A stretch of 64,000 nucleotides of DNA from Pseudanabaena frigida (lineage in GTDB: Bacteria; Cyanobacteriota; Cyanobacteriia; Pseudanabaenales; Pseudanabaenaceae), in contig QBML01000005.1 in assembly GCA_003242085.1 (NCBI GenBank), positions 62,001-126,000 on the forward strand, written 5' to 3'. Below the pieces are notes generated by a model. It ran no database searches and was not told the origin of the DNA. It saw only the letters and a list, made by a program, of their open reading frames with translations. Shown here piece by piece: positions 56,208-64,000 of the stretch; position 1 is the stretch's first letter, and the number at the start of each line of letters is the position of its first letter. A program made the position numbers and the translations under genes.

Positions 56208-58109
56208 CTATTTCGACTCTGTGAAATCAGCATCGATGACATCGTCATCGCCACTAGCAGCATCCTTGGTATTATCTTGAGGTGCAGCACCTTCAGCAGA
56301 CTCACTGCCACCTTGTTGATAGACAGAAGAGCTAAGGGCATACAACGCTTGCTTCAACACTTCAGTTTGACTTGCGATCGCTTCATGATCGTCTTTAGCG
56401 ATTGCTTCGCGCAAATCCTTAACAAGTCCTTCGATCTTTGTCTTGTCAGCTTCAGGAACCTTGTCGCCAAGATCCTTGATTTGCTTCTCAGCTTGGTAAG
56501 CGAGAGAGTCAGCTTGATTCTTCGCTTCGATGCGATCGCGCTTTTCTTTATCAGCCGCAGAATTACGCTCGGCTTCATTAACCATGCGCTCAACTTCATC
56601 CTTAGGCAAGGTGGACGCACCAGAGATGGAGATGGTTTGAACTTTGCCAGTTCCCTTGTCCTTAGCGGTTACGGATAGTAAGCCGTTAGCATCGATGTCA
56701 AAGATAACTTCGATTTGAGGCACGCCACGAGGAGCGGGTGGAATTCCATCTAGACGGAAGGTTCCCAAACTCTTGTTGTCATTGGACATTTCACGTTCGC
56801 CTTGGAGAACGTGAATTTCCACATTACTTTGTCCATCAACTGCCGTAGAGAATACTTCCGACTTCTTGGTAGGAACAGTGGTGTTACGTGGAATGATTTT
56901 GGTCATGACTCCACCCAAGGTTTCCACACCAAGAGATAGAGGAGTTACGTCAAGCAAGAGAATATCTTTGACTTCTCCAGCCAATACACCAGCTTGAACG
57001 GCTGCACCGATCGCGACAACTTCATCAGGATTGACGCTTTGGTTGGGCTCTTTGCCAAGAATCTTCTTCACAACTTCCTGTACGGCAGGAATACGGGTGG
57101 AACCACCAACCAGTACAACTTCGTCAATCTTCGATTTGTCGATTTTGGCATCGCGAACTGCTTGTTCGACGGGAATGCGACAGCGATCGATCAAGTCAGA
57201 GCAGAGCTCTTCAAACTTAGCGCGGGTCAAGGTAGTGTCTAAGTGCTTAGGCCCATCTTGAGTTGCGGTGATAAAGGGAAGATTGATTTCAGTTTGAGTA
57301 ACGCTAGAAAGTTCGATCTTCGCCTTTTCAGCAGCTTCGGTCAAGCGCTGTAAAGCTTGCTTATCTTTGCGAAGATCGATGCCTTCAGCAGATTGGAACT
57401 GATTAGCAAGGAAATCTACGATCTTTTTATCGAAGTCGTCACCGCCGAGGTGGGTGTCGCCACTGGTGGACATTACTTCAAACACACCATCGCCAACTTC
57501 GAGGATTGATACGTCGAATGTACCACCACCAAGGTCAAATACAAGAATGGTTTCATTAGTTTTGCTATCCAGACCGTAAGCCAAGGCAGCAGCAGTAGGT
57601 TCGTTAATGATCCGAAGAACTTCTACACCTGCAATTTTCCCAGCATCTTTGGTAGCTTGGCGTTGGGAGTCATTGAAATATGCAGGAACGGTAATAACAG
57701 CTTGAGTAACAGTTTCGCCTAAATATTTGCTAGCGTCGTCTACTAACTTACGTAATACTTGTGCGGAAATTTCTTCAGGGGCAAATTGCTTACCAGTTGC
57801 AGGCGCATCGATTTTAACGTTTTCGCCAACTTTGGTAACTTTGTAGGCAACTTGTTTGGATTCGCCGCTAACTTCGTCGTAACGTCTGCCGATAAAGCGC
57901 TTGACTGAATAAAAAGTGTTGTCGGTGTTCATGACAGCTTGGCGCTTAGCAATTTGTCCAACTAAGCGATCGCCATTTTTAGCATAAGCAACAACTGAGG
58001 GTGTCGTACGGAAGCCTTCGGCGTTTGCAATCACCGTTGGCTTGCCCCCTTCCATGACGGCTACGACTGAGTTTGTCGTACCTAAGTCGATTCCAACTAC
58101 TTTAGCCAT
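56208..58109 (-). CDS. dnaK: molecular chaperone DnaK (Hsp70)
   Basis: 633 residues. ATPase domain with GIDLGTTNS (6-14), [11 protein letters not shown] (about 193-203) and [10 protein letters not shown]; substrate domain with the conserved SLGVETLGG linker; acidic tail [13 protein letters not shown]. This is the DnaK2-type major form judging by length and tail. Cyanobacteria have several DnaKs and a mixed set of J proteins, two of them in this window. No CIRCE element (TTAGCACTC-N9-GAGTGCTAA) is present upstream. Confidence 0.98.
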   Translation of the reverse strand: MAKVVGIDLGTTNSVVAVMEGGKPTVIANAEGFRTTPSVVAYAKNGDRLVGQIAKRQAVMNTDNTFYSVKRFIGRRYDEVSGESKQVAYKVTKVGENVKIDAPATGKQFAPEEISAQVLRKLVDDASKYLGETVTQAVITVPAYFNDSQRQATKDAGKIAGVEVLRIINEPTAAALAYGLDSKTNETILVFDLGGGTFDVSILEVGDGVFEVMSTSGDTHLGGDDFDKKIVDFLANQFQSAEGIDLRKDKQALQRLTEAAEKAKIELSSVTQTEINLPFITATQDGPKHLDTTLTRAKFEELCSDLIDRCRIPVEQAVRDAKIDKSKIDEVVLVGGSTRIPAVQEVVKKILGKEPNQSVNPDEVVAIGAAVQAGVLAGEVKDILLLDVTPLSLGVETLGGVMTKIIPRNTTVPTKKSEVFSTAVDGQSNVEIHVLQGEREMSNDNKSLGTFRLDGIPPAPRGVPQIEVIFDIDANGLLSVTAKDKGTGKVQTISISGASTLPKDEVERMVNEAERNSAADKEKRDRIEAKNQADSLAYQAEKQIKDLGDKVPEADKTKIEGLVKDLREAIAKDDHEAIASQTEVLKQALYALSSSVYQQGGSESAEGAAPQDNTKDAASGDDDVIDADFTESK

Positions 58110-58363
58110 AAGGCTTCTAACTCCTAAGTTTTGTTAATCTTTTATCTCATACAAGATTAACCACTTTTCTCGATTAGCACATCAGGGGGACTCTACCTAA
58201 TCTGGTAGGGTTTCCCGTACAAAAGGAGTTCATCTACTTGATGCACCAAATATCTAGACCCCTCGAACTCGCCCTAGGAAGGACAAAAGCTTAAACTTCC
58301 CCTCTGTGTAGAGGGGACTGAGGGGGGTAAAAATTTGAACAGTGTGTCAAGAATATGGACTAT

Positions 58364-58570
58364 AGCAATGTAAGTTTTGCTTACCCAAAAGATGAGTGGC
58401 GGTGCGAAGCGCCACCACTCATCTTTTGGGTTTTGATTTGTCCTAGCTATCTCTTGCGTTTCTAATAGCAAACCAAAGTTAGCTGAGGGTATAAAAACCA
58501 GATAAAGAAAGGCGGCGCTTCGCGCCGCCTTTCTTTATCTGGTTTGTCCTAGCTCTCTTGGATTGCTATA
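58364..58570. repeat. two tandem long-hairpin elements upstream of dnaK
   Basis: Element 1: arms 58383-58405 and 58409-58431 (23 bp, one mismatch, one G-T) around GAA. Element 2: arms 58495-58518 and 58522-58545 (24 bp, perfect) around TTC. After each comes TTTGTCCTAGCT(AT)CTCTTG (58437 and 58543), so the right flank is repeated. TATAGCAATG and GATTGCTATA bound the pair. Together they fill the 541-bp gap 58110-58650. Confidence 0.75.
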
Positions 58571-58650
58571 AATATGGAGAATATATTAATTGGAGATTAG
58601 CAAAGCAGAGACAGTAAGTACAAACGCTAATGGCTAAAAGCTAATAGACT

Positions 58651-59358
58651 CTAATTACTCTGTAAGTTCTGCATTCCCATTTGAGCGCAATAACGCATTT
58701 CATCAGCCCTGCGCCACAGCTCCTGTCCTGTGTGTAAATGGCGATCGTCGAAATTGAGCGTAAAGTAGTTTAACTCTTCTATCCCATCACTAATCGCATT
58801 AAGACAGTGGTAAAGATAGCTAGCAATCCCTGCGGCGGAGGCAGGATTGGGAAATGCACGAAAGAAAATCTGTGCCTTAGCATAGGAGCCTCGACATTCA
58901 TCAATATAATCTTCAAAATCCTCCATGAGTCCATCATCGTAGGGATCGGCAGCTAGATCGTCGATCTGCTCATCTAGACTATCGAGAATAACTTCGAGCA
59001 TCTCTATAATTGGTTCGTAAACTTGCTTAAACCAGCGATCGAGCTTTTGATCTTCATTAAGGTGATGCTCGCGTTTGGGGCTTGCCGATCGCTTTGATTG
59101 CTGAGAACCTCTAGGCGAATTTTTGATCCCCAAACTGCGATCGTAATGGGCACGTGATTGTGGATTGCTAAGCACTTCGTAAGCGAGATTGATTGAGGCA
59201 ATATCATCGTGATTATCGAGATGATGGTTGCAGTCGGGGTGAAATTCTTTGACCAGTCCGCGATAGGCACTTTTGACCTCAGCAGGATCGGCACTATAGC
59301 CGATTCGCAAGATTTTGTAGTGATTAGTTTGTTGTGTGCGATCGCTTGTCCTAGCCAT
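58651..59358 (-). CDS. J-domain protein
   Basis: 235 residues. J-domain at about 12-78 with HPD in VKEFHPDCNHH. A basic Ser/Lys linker and an acidic, helical C-terminal domain (FKQVYEPIIEMLEVILDSLDEQIDDLA) follow, without Gly/Phe or zinc region. It would stimulate DnaK; substrate unknown. The C-terminal part looks cyanobacteria-specific. It lies 541 bp from dnaK, same strand, upstream of it, with the two tandem hairpins in between. Confidence 0.88.
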   Translation of the reverse strand: MARTSDRTQQTNHYKILRIGYSADPAEVKSAYRGLVKEFHPDCNHHLDNHDDIASINLAYEVLSNPQSRAHYDRSLGIKNSPRGSQQSKRSASPKREHHLNEDQKLDRWFKQVYEPIIEMLEVILDSLDEQIDDLAADPYDDGLMEDFEDYIDECRGSYAKAQIFFRAFPNPASAAGIASYLYHCLNAISDGIEELNYFTLNFDDRHLHTGQELWRRADEMRYCAQMGMQNLQSN

Positions 59359-59635
59359 GTCCTTGTAATGAATCTATGTTTGCGCTAATTGTTTTATGAT
59401 TTTTATGCCAAATTTTAAAAATATCGATTCTTTCGAAATGTTATTTTTGAGCAACCCAAAACTCTTTTAATAAGCATTTTGAAGGGATATTCTATTAGCG
59501 TCAACTACTTGACAGATTTTAAAAACAACTTCTATCGAGAGTCACACCCATAAATCACACATTCTCTCGATAGATTTATCGAGAAATGTTGCTACAGCGA
59601 TCTCACTTCTGTTATAGTTGTTAGGCTTAAAAAAT

Positions 59636-59708
59636 GCTGGTGTAGCTCAGTTGGTAGAGCAACTGATTTGTAATCAGTAGGTCACGAGTTCGAGTCTCGT
59701 CCCCAGCT
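59636..59708 (+). tRNA. tRNA-Thr (anticodon TGT)
   Basis: 73-nt cloverleaf: acceptor GCTGGTG/CCCCAGC with a U6-C67 mismatch, D-arm GCTCAGTTGGTAGAGC, anticodon stem CTGAT/ATCAG with loop TTTGTAA, T-arm ACGAGTTCGAGTCTCGT, discriminator T. CCA not encoded. Followed by a hairpin at 59717-59751. Confidence 0.96.
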
Positions 59709-59716
59709 TATAGTTT

Positions 59717-59751
59717 CATAAAAAAGCACTGCGACGCAGTGCTTTTTTATG
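59717..59751. terminator. 16-bp hairpin between tRNA-Thr and the GH19-like gene
   Basis: CATAAAAAAGCACTGC at 59717-59732 pairs with 59736-59751 around GAC. A- and T-runs outside, convergent genes on both sides. Confidence 0.85.
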
Positions 59752-59768
59752 CTTAATTTAGACAAAAA

Positions 59769-60515
59769 TTAGGCAAAGATGCCACAAGCTTTTTGGTAGT
59801 AATATTGACGATCTTCTAGACCGTTATAGCCACCATTTACTCTTAAAGTTACTTGCTCAACGGTTGCACCGCTATCACACAATGCATTCATCTCATTGTT
59901 ATCCCACCAAAAACCCGCACTGGTAAATGGATATTTAGCCGCAACATAGGCAACCCCATCCATCACTTTAGGATCGGCGATCGCATTGCTAAAAGCTTGA
60001 TAATTAGCTCTTCCTGTAAGCTGGATCACTCCAGCCCCTTTATATTTTGGTCCATCCCCTGGATTTACATTACCCAGATCGTCCCGCCCTTCATAATCCG
60101 AACCATCAGCCAGTTCTTGAGTATATTGCAAGCCTCCTGACTCATGGGCGATTTGACTGAGAAAATGCCTAAGTCTTGGGGTAGTAGTAATTTTGTAACG
60201 AGTCAGACAGGAATTTAAATCTTGCAGTTGGTCATCGGTAATGGTATTGCAAAAAAAAGCTTCAGCTTGTTTTTTACTGACAATTTGGGCAATCGCAGGA
60301 ACTAGTCCGTCCCAATGTGGTGGAAAAACGAAGTAAGTCCCACTATTAGCTACCAGTATGACTTTGAAATGTCCATTGTCGGCAGGCTCAAATTTATCAA
60401 ATCCGTAGGTCTTACCTAAGGGGACATCAATAGTCTCATTAGGTTTTGTAAGTTGTGCCGAATCTACTGGACGTACTTTAAGTTTTGTCGCAACCTTAGC
60501 CTTCATTATTCCCAT
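59769..60515 (-). CDS. GH19-like chitinase/endolysin domain protein
   Basis: 248 residues from ATG 60515 ([12 protein letters not shown]), which has GAGAAT upstream. N-terminal SH3-like or beta segment (about 1-80), then a lysozyme-superfamily GH19 domain: [15 protein letters not shown] with the catalytic Glu (about 135-149), [16 protein letters not shown] and [15 protein letters not shown] at the end. Such enzymes cut peptidoglycan or chitin and are often phage lysins. No signal peptide is visible. Being right beside a tRNA gene suggests a phage remnant, but no integrase or other phage gene is seen. Confidence 0.82.
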   Translation of the reverse strand: MGIMKAKVATKLKVRPVDSAQLTKPNETIDVPLGKTYGFDKFEPADNGHFKVILVANSGTYFVFPPHWDGLVPAIAQIVSKKQAEAFFCNTITDDQLQDLNSCLTRYKITTTPRLRHFLSQIAHESGGLQYTQELADGSDYEGRDDLGNVNPGDGPKYKGAGVIQLTGRANYQAFSNAIADPKVMDGVAYVAAKYPFTSAGFWWDNNEMNALCDSGATVEQVTLRVNGGYNGLEDRQYYYQKACGIFA

Positions 60516-60677
60516 ATCATTCTCGATCAATGATTAATTTAATAATTATCAGCTTCTAGCGTTATTTTTGTAAATGGAAGCTCTTGCTTGTGTAGAAAGG
60601 GTTTTGACTGCACTTAGCCATTGATTACGCTGGTAGATCGCAGCTAAAGTCTCTCCTTTCTTATTTCTTAGAAAAAA

Positions 60678-60704
60678 TTGCCAAGGTAATAGTAAAGCTA
60701 TAAT
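60678..60704 (+). promoter_or_regulatory. possible purK promoter
   Basis: TTGCCA at 60678-60683 and TATAAT at 60699-60704, spacer 15 bp (short), about 50 bp before the purK start. The perfect -10 is the main support. Confidence 0.4.
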
Positions 60705-60752
60705 AAAAAACTGTTTGTCAACTTATAGAAATATTGATTCAGGGATTTTGTA

Positions 60753-61913
60753 GTGGTTACTCGACAACAAATCGGGGTGATTGGCGGTGGTCAATTAGCA
60801 TGGATGATGGCGATCGCTGCCAAACGTCTTGGTATTGAACTAACCGTGCAAGCCGCAAGTCCTGAAGACTCAGCCGTAACCGTTAGCGATCGCGTGATTT
60901 ATGGCAAAGTTGCTGATGCTAATGCCACCGCTCAGCTTGCCGAGTATTGTCAAGCGATTACCTTTGAGAATGAATTTGTCGATCTAGTTGCTCTACAAAA
61001 ACTGATCGATCGTGCAGGCGATCGCGGCTTATTGTTTTTACCAAAATTAGAAACCTTGGCGATCTCCGTCGATAAGCTGAACCAACGCCAACATTTTCGC
61101 GATCATCATATTCCCACACCCAAATTTTATAGTGTCGATACAGAAAAGAATCTGTTAGCGGCGGCTGAAAAATTGGGTTATCCCCTAGTACTTAAGGCAA
61201 GAAGGCATGGCTATGACGGCAAGGGAACTTGGGTAATTGCCAATGAAAAAGAATTGCGATCGGCTTGGGAAAGTATGCATCAAGCCCCTGCGATCGCGGA
61301 ATCTTTCATTCCCTTTGAACGCGAACTTGCGGTGATTGTGGCGCGATCGGAATCAGGAGAAATCGTTATTTATCCTGTTGTCGAAACTGTGCAAACCAAT
61401 CAAGTTTGCCGCCGCACGATTGCCCCCGCTCGTATTAATCTCAGCATTAGCGAAAAAGTGGAAGCCATCACTAAGCAGATTGTTACGACCCTTGATGCGA
61501 TCGGTGTATTTGGCATCGAATTCTTTTTGACGGCTGAAGCGGAAATTAGTGTTAACGAAATTGCGCCGCGCACCCATAATTCAGGACATTACACGATCGA
61601 AGGCTGTCAAACTTCACAATTCGAGCAGTTGCTCCGCATTGTCAGTGGTAAGCCTTTAGGTAACGTTTCGATGGTCGCTCCTGTGGCGGTGATGGTCAAT
61701 TTACTAGGTTTTGAGAATGCCTCTGGTACAGATGCTGATTATTTAGACAAACGCATGGCGATCGCCAGTTTCCCGAACACACATATTCATTGGTATAACA
61801 AAAAACTATCATCCGTTGGGCGCAAACTCGGTCATGTGACAATTTTGGCGGAAACCCACGATATTGCCATAGATATTAGCGATCGCATCGAAAGTATTTG
61901 GTACAAAAAATAG
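60753..61913 (+). CDS. purK: 5-(carboxyamino)imidazole ribonucleotide synthase
   Basis: 386 residues from GTG 60753. ATP-grasp enzyme that carboxylates AIR with bicarbonate, partner of PurE. N-terminal GVIGGGQLAWMMAIAA (about 7-22), ATP-grasp KARRHGYDGKGTWV (about 148-161) and NEIAPRTHNSGHYTIEG (about 268-284). The stop codon lies inside a 16-bp hairpin. In several cyanobacteria the 6S RNA gene lies before purK; I could not confirm one here. Confidence 0.96.
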   Translation: MVTRQQIGVIGGGQLAWMMAIAAKRLGIELTVQAASPEDSAVTVSDRVIYGKVADANATAQLAEYCQAITFENEFVDLVALQKLIDRAGDRGLLFLPKLETLAISVDKLNQRQHFRDHHIPTPKFYSVDTEKNLLAAAEKLGYPLVLKARRHGYDGKGTWVIANEKELRSAWESMHQAPAIAESFIPFERELAVIVARSESGEIVIYPVVETVQTNQVCRRTIAPARINLSISEKVEAITKQIVTTLDAIGVFGIEFFLTAEAEISVNEIAPRTHNSGHYTIEGCQTSQFEQLLRIVSGKPLGNVSMVAPVAVMVNLLGFENASGTDADYLDKRMAIASFPNTHIHWYNKKLSSVGRKLGHVTILAETHDIAIDISDRIESIWYKK

Positions 61914-61941
61914 AAATGACGCTTTGCGTCATTTCTATTTT
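61907..61941. terminator. 16-bp hairpin overlapping the purK stop
   Basis: Arms 61907-61922 and 61926-61941, loop TTT, core GACGC. Its left arm contains the last codons of purK. Confidence 0.8.
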
Positions 61942-62177
61942 GAAGAATTATAAATATTAAGAGGCATTCTCACTGGGAATACCTTTTAAACTGAATCAAG
62001 CCAAAATGCTGATATAGAAAGCATTTCAAATAAGCGCTTTAGCTGATGAAAACCCTTTTCGCTTCGTGGGAAGTTATACATGCGTCTCAATTGTTTCATT
62101 GAACAAGAGTTAGCGGGAAATGGATTTACTGACGTTGCCATTACCCGCTATTTTTTTCGCGCAAAGCGCTATAAAAT

Positions 62178-62222
62178 CCAAAAATAAAGTAGGGGCGCGA
62201 AACGCCCCTACTTTATTTTTGG
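62178..62222. terminator. 20-bp hairpin at the end of lipA
   Basis: Arms 62178-62197 and 62203-62222, loop CGAAA. Preceded by the solo core GCGCAAAGCGCTATAAA (62160-62176). Includes the lipA stop. Confidence 0.8.
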
Positions 62223-63079
62223 GAAAGATTACTAGCATGGTAGGAACTGCGTACCAAAGCACCCGATCGCACATGGGCAAACCCAATTTGCTTAGCGATC
62301 GCTCCTAATCGATCGAATTCTTCAGGCGTCCAATATTTCTGAACGGGCAAATGCTCAAGCGATGGACGCAAATATTGTCCAATTGTGAGTGAGCTACAAC
62401 CGATCGCGTACAAATCATGCATTGTTTCCGTTAGCTCTTCCAAGGTTTCGCCATGCCCTACCATTAGCCCTGATTTGGTAGTAATGCGCGGATCGATCTC
62501 CTTCACCATCGCTAAAACCGACAGCGATCGCTCGTACTTCGCACCACGGCGAACTTTTCCCTGCAACCGTTTCACTGTCTCAATATTGTGGTTATAGCAC
62601 ACGGGTTCAGCCAAAGCTACCGTCTCAATACAATGGCGATCGCCGCGAAAGTCTGGAGTCAGCACCTCAATTTTTACATTTGGACGCGATCGGCGAATCG
62701 CCTCCATTGCCTTCACAAAACAGCTAGCCCCCTGATCCGTCAAATCATCCCGCGCAACCGAAGTCAGCACTACATAATCTAGCCCTAGCAAATTTACAGC
62801 TTCAGCCACTTTTACCGCCTCATCAGGATCGAGGGGCATCGGTTGATGTCCCTTATCGACTTGGCAAAATCCACAAGCACGGGTACAGGTTGGCCCCATC
62901 AACAAAAAAGTAGCTGTCTTTTGGGCATAGCATTCTGCCCGATTGGGACAGCGACCCTCTTCACAAATTGTATGAATCCCCCTCTGCTTAATAATTTGCT
63001 GAACCTCTGAAATTTCACTAGCTTTGCCGATTTGGGGGCGCAACCAACTTGGTAAACGTAACTCGTCTTTGGCAGGCAT
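62213..63079 (-). CDS. lipA: lipoyl synthase
   Basis: 288 residues. Radical-SAM enzyme adding two sulfurs to octanoyl chains on dehydrogenase complexes and GcvH. Both iron-sulfur motifs are complete: auxiliary [12 protein letters not shown] (about 38-49) and radical-SAM CTRACGFC (about 64-71); the C-terminal RSSYHA keeps the Ser that ligates the auxiliary cluster. Cyanobacteria often have two lipA copies; this is a full one. Upstream region holds a 30-bp hairpin. Confidence 0.97.
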   Translation of the reverse strand: MPAKDELRLPSWLRPQIGKASEISEVQQIIKQRGIHTICEEGRCPNRAECYAQKTATFLLMGPTCTRACGFCQVDKGHQPMPLDPDEAVKVAEAVNLLGLDYVVLTSVARDDLTDQGASCFVKAMEAIRRSRPNVKIEVLTPDFRGDRHCIETVALAEPVCYNHNIETVKRLQGKVRRGAKYERSLSVLAMVKEIDPRITTKSGLMVGHGETLEELTETMHDLYAIGCSSLTIGQYLRPSLEHLPVQKYWTPEEFDRLGAIAKQIGFAHVRSGALVRSSYHASNLSQK

Positions 63080-63163
63080 ATAGTTTGAGACTTAATTGGA
63101 GACTGATAATCAGGCGATCGCTACCAAATAGTTATAGCCCAAATAGTTATGGTTCAGCGATTT

Positions 63164-63226
63164 AATAAAGAGCCGATTTTTTTGTAGCGCGGCTAAGCCG
63201 CGCTACAAAAAAATCGGCTCTTTATT
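63164..63226. repeat. 30-bp perfect hairpin in a divergent intergenic region
   Basis: Arms 63164-63193 and 63197-63226 match over all 30 bases around TAA, core GCGCGGC. The longest perfect stem with a loop in the window. It sits between lipA and the YdcF-like gene, which are transcribed away from each other, so it ends neither. Nothing else recognised in the 353-bp gap. Confidence 0.8.
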
Positions 63227-63432
63227 TTACTGCACGTCCTTTAAGGCAATTTAATGACTTTGCAAAATCCGAATAATGCTTCTTTATGCATCAACTTTTC
63301 AAGATTGTAAGTAAAAGTCAGATAAAAGCGGTTAAAACTCTTTACAGATGTGACTCTATTGACTAGCATATTGCACTGACACGTTTTACCGTATGTCCAG
63401 ACTATGGACTAGTAGAGAATTTTGGAGGGATC

Positions 63433-64000
63433 GTGTTCGATCTATTAACCAATATTCTGATTTGGATTATTGCAATCCCAATTTTTGTCATTTTATTTAG
63501 GGCGATTCCAAAAGATTGGTTTCGCCTTTTTGGGTTAGTCATATTTACAGCTCTAGTTGCCATAATTTTTGCCAACTTCAGATTTGTTGAAGAGCCGATC
63601 CCCAAAATTGTTATTGAGTTTTTGTCTTTTCCATTTACATTAGTTGGGATTTTGCTGCTGTTGTTGTTTTTCAATTATGTGTTAAGGCTCAAAGATCTCA
63701 AAATCAAAAGCGGGGAAAAGGTTGATAACAAAGGAGCAGAGGGTAAAATCAAAATTGTCACAAAGGAAATATTAATAGTCTTAATTCTCTTTGCGATCGC
63801 CACTAATAACGCCACATCAGAACTATTTAATTGTTACTTAGAACAACAAGCAGCTAATGCAGTAGAGCAATCTTATCGTCGTCCTGTACTGAATTTGTCA
63901 GAGCGAGAACTCCAAGATTTTCGACAAGGAGTATTTGATATCATTGTCGTCCTAGCAGAAAATCCTCCCTATGAACCGCGTCTCCAAGAAGCAATTAAGT
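63433..64000 (+). CDS. YdcF/DUF218-type membrane protein, N-terminal part (cut by window end)
   Basis: 189 residues visible from GTG 63433, which has a perfect GGAGG five bases upstream. Three hydrophobic segments (about 7-22, 32-48, 60-78), a basic loop, a fourth (about 105-122), then FDIIVVLAENPP-YEPRL at about 170, the first strand of the DUF218 (SanA/ElyC/YdcF) fold, which normally reads DxIVVLGGG. Family members act in cell envelope maintenance. The rest lies outside the window, so the call is tentative. Confidence 0.6.
   Translation, partial: MFDLLTNILIWIIAIPIFVILFRAIPKDWFRLFGLVIFTALVAIIFANFRFVEEPIPKIVIEFLSFPFTLVGILLLLLFFNYVLRLKDLKIKSGEKVDNKGAEGKIKIVTKEILIVLILFAIATNNATSELFNCYLEQQAANAVEQSYRRPVLNLSERELQDFRQGVFDIIVVLAENPPYEPRLQEAIK

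Noticed and set aside
58110-58200. Possible CIRCE heat-shock operator before dnaK
   Set aside because: TTAGCAC occurs once but there is no inverted GAGTGCTAA at 9-bp spacing.
62081-62188. 35-codon frame starting MRLNCFIEQ before the lipA hairpin
   Set aside because: Its last third is the repeat core GCGCAAAGCGCTATAAA, and no homologue comes to mind; too short to support.

Overview
The window is from a low-to-moderate GC cyanobacterium. The evidence is very frequent HIP1 octamers (GCGATCGC), cyanobacterial gene neighbourhoods (asd-dapA-rnj, remA-gmk, an atpD-atpC pair away from the other ATP synthase genes), a SigF-like group 3 sigma factor, XisH/XisI, DUF3143 and a BLUF-type cyclase. My best guess, from gene content and style only, is a filamentous Pseudanabaena-like organism. 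Most of the window is ordinary chromosome: amino-acid synthesis (tyrA, dapB, trpB, asd, dapA), purines (purA, purK, gmk), cofactors (moeA, mobA, lipA, cbiT), translation and secretion (rpmB, rplY, trmD, ffh, two tRNAs), energy (atpD, atpC), RNA and protein quality control (rnj, dnaK, two J-domain proteins), carbon metabolism (rpiA), cell wall and lipid (dacB, cdsA), and SAH turnover (ahcY).

Layout. 0-11.5 kb: end of a CHAT-like protein, tyrA, rpmB, xisH-xisI, dapB, tRNA-Glu, a Nudix hydrolase, a response regulator without its phosphoacceptor, an RibD/DHFR-like protein, atpD-atpC, a SigF-like sigma factor with a duplicated region 2, and moeA divergent from trmD. 11.5-22.8 kb is an accessory, mostly exported stretch: a frameshifted secreted protein, two more exported unknowns, a pseudokinase-TPR pair, a DUF1016 remnant, a giant glycine-rich/RTX protein, and a lipoprotein lying between a dead partial copy of radA and the real radA. 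24.3-26.3 kb holds an unknown protein behind a direct-repeat operator candidate, a DUF2726-like nuclease, and a HigB-type toxin facing its antitoxin tail to tail. 26.4-32.6 kb is housekeeping plus two half-size Mn2+/Ca2+ exchanger genes. 32.7-36.5 kb is an AT-rich defence-like patch: DUF6883/DUF4926 pair, wrecked BrnT/BrnA module, KAP P-loop NTPase, Uma2 nuclease. 36.5-64 kb is housekeeping again, containing a nuclease gene broken by one nonsense codon, a Crp/Fnr regulator, a Ser/Thr kinase, a photoactivated adenylyl cyclase, a GH19-like lysin next to tRNA-Thr, and the start of a YdcF-like membrane protein at the right edge.

Two things stand out. First, 46771-47847 encodes a BLUF-cyclase fusion that keeps every flavin and catalytic residue I can check against the known photoactivated adenylyl cyclases, and a Crp/Fnr-family protein lies 3 kb away. 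Second, nearly every gene boundary carries a long hairpin, usually perfect, with arms of 12 to 30 bp, a three-base loop and usually a GCGC-NNN-GCGC core. The arm sequences differ from locus to locus yet are almost free of mismatches. Some are in terminator position, but others lie between divergent genes or are nested into mutually exclusive double hairpins, and some share flanking sequence, so they look like a dispersed repeat family that has been adopted as terminators.
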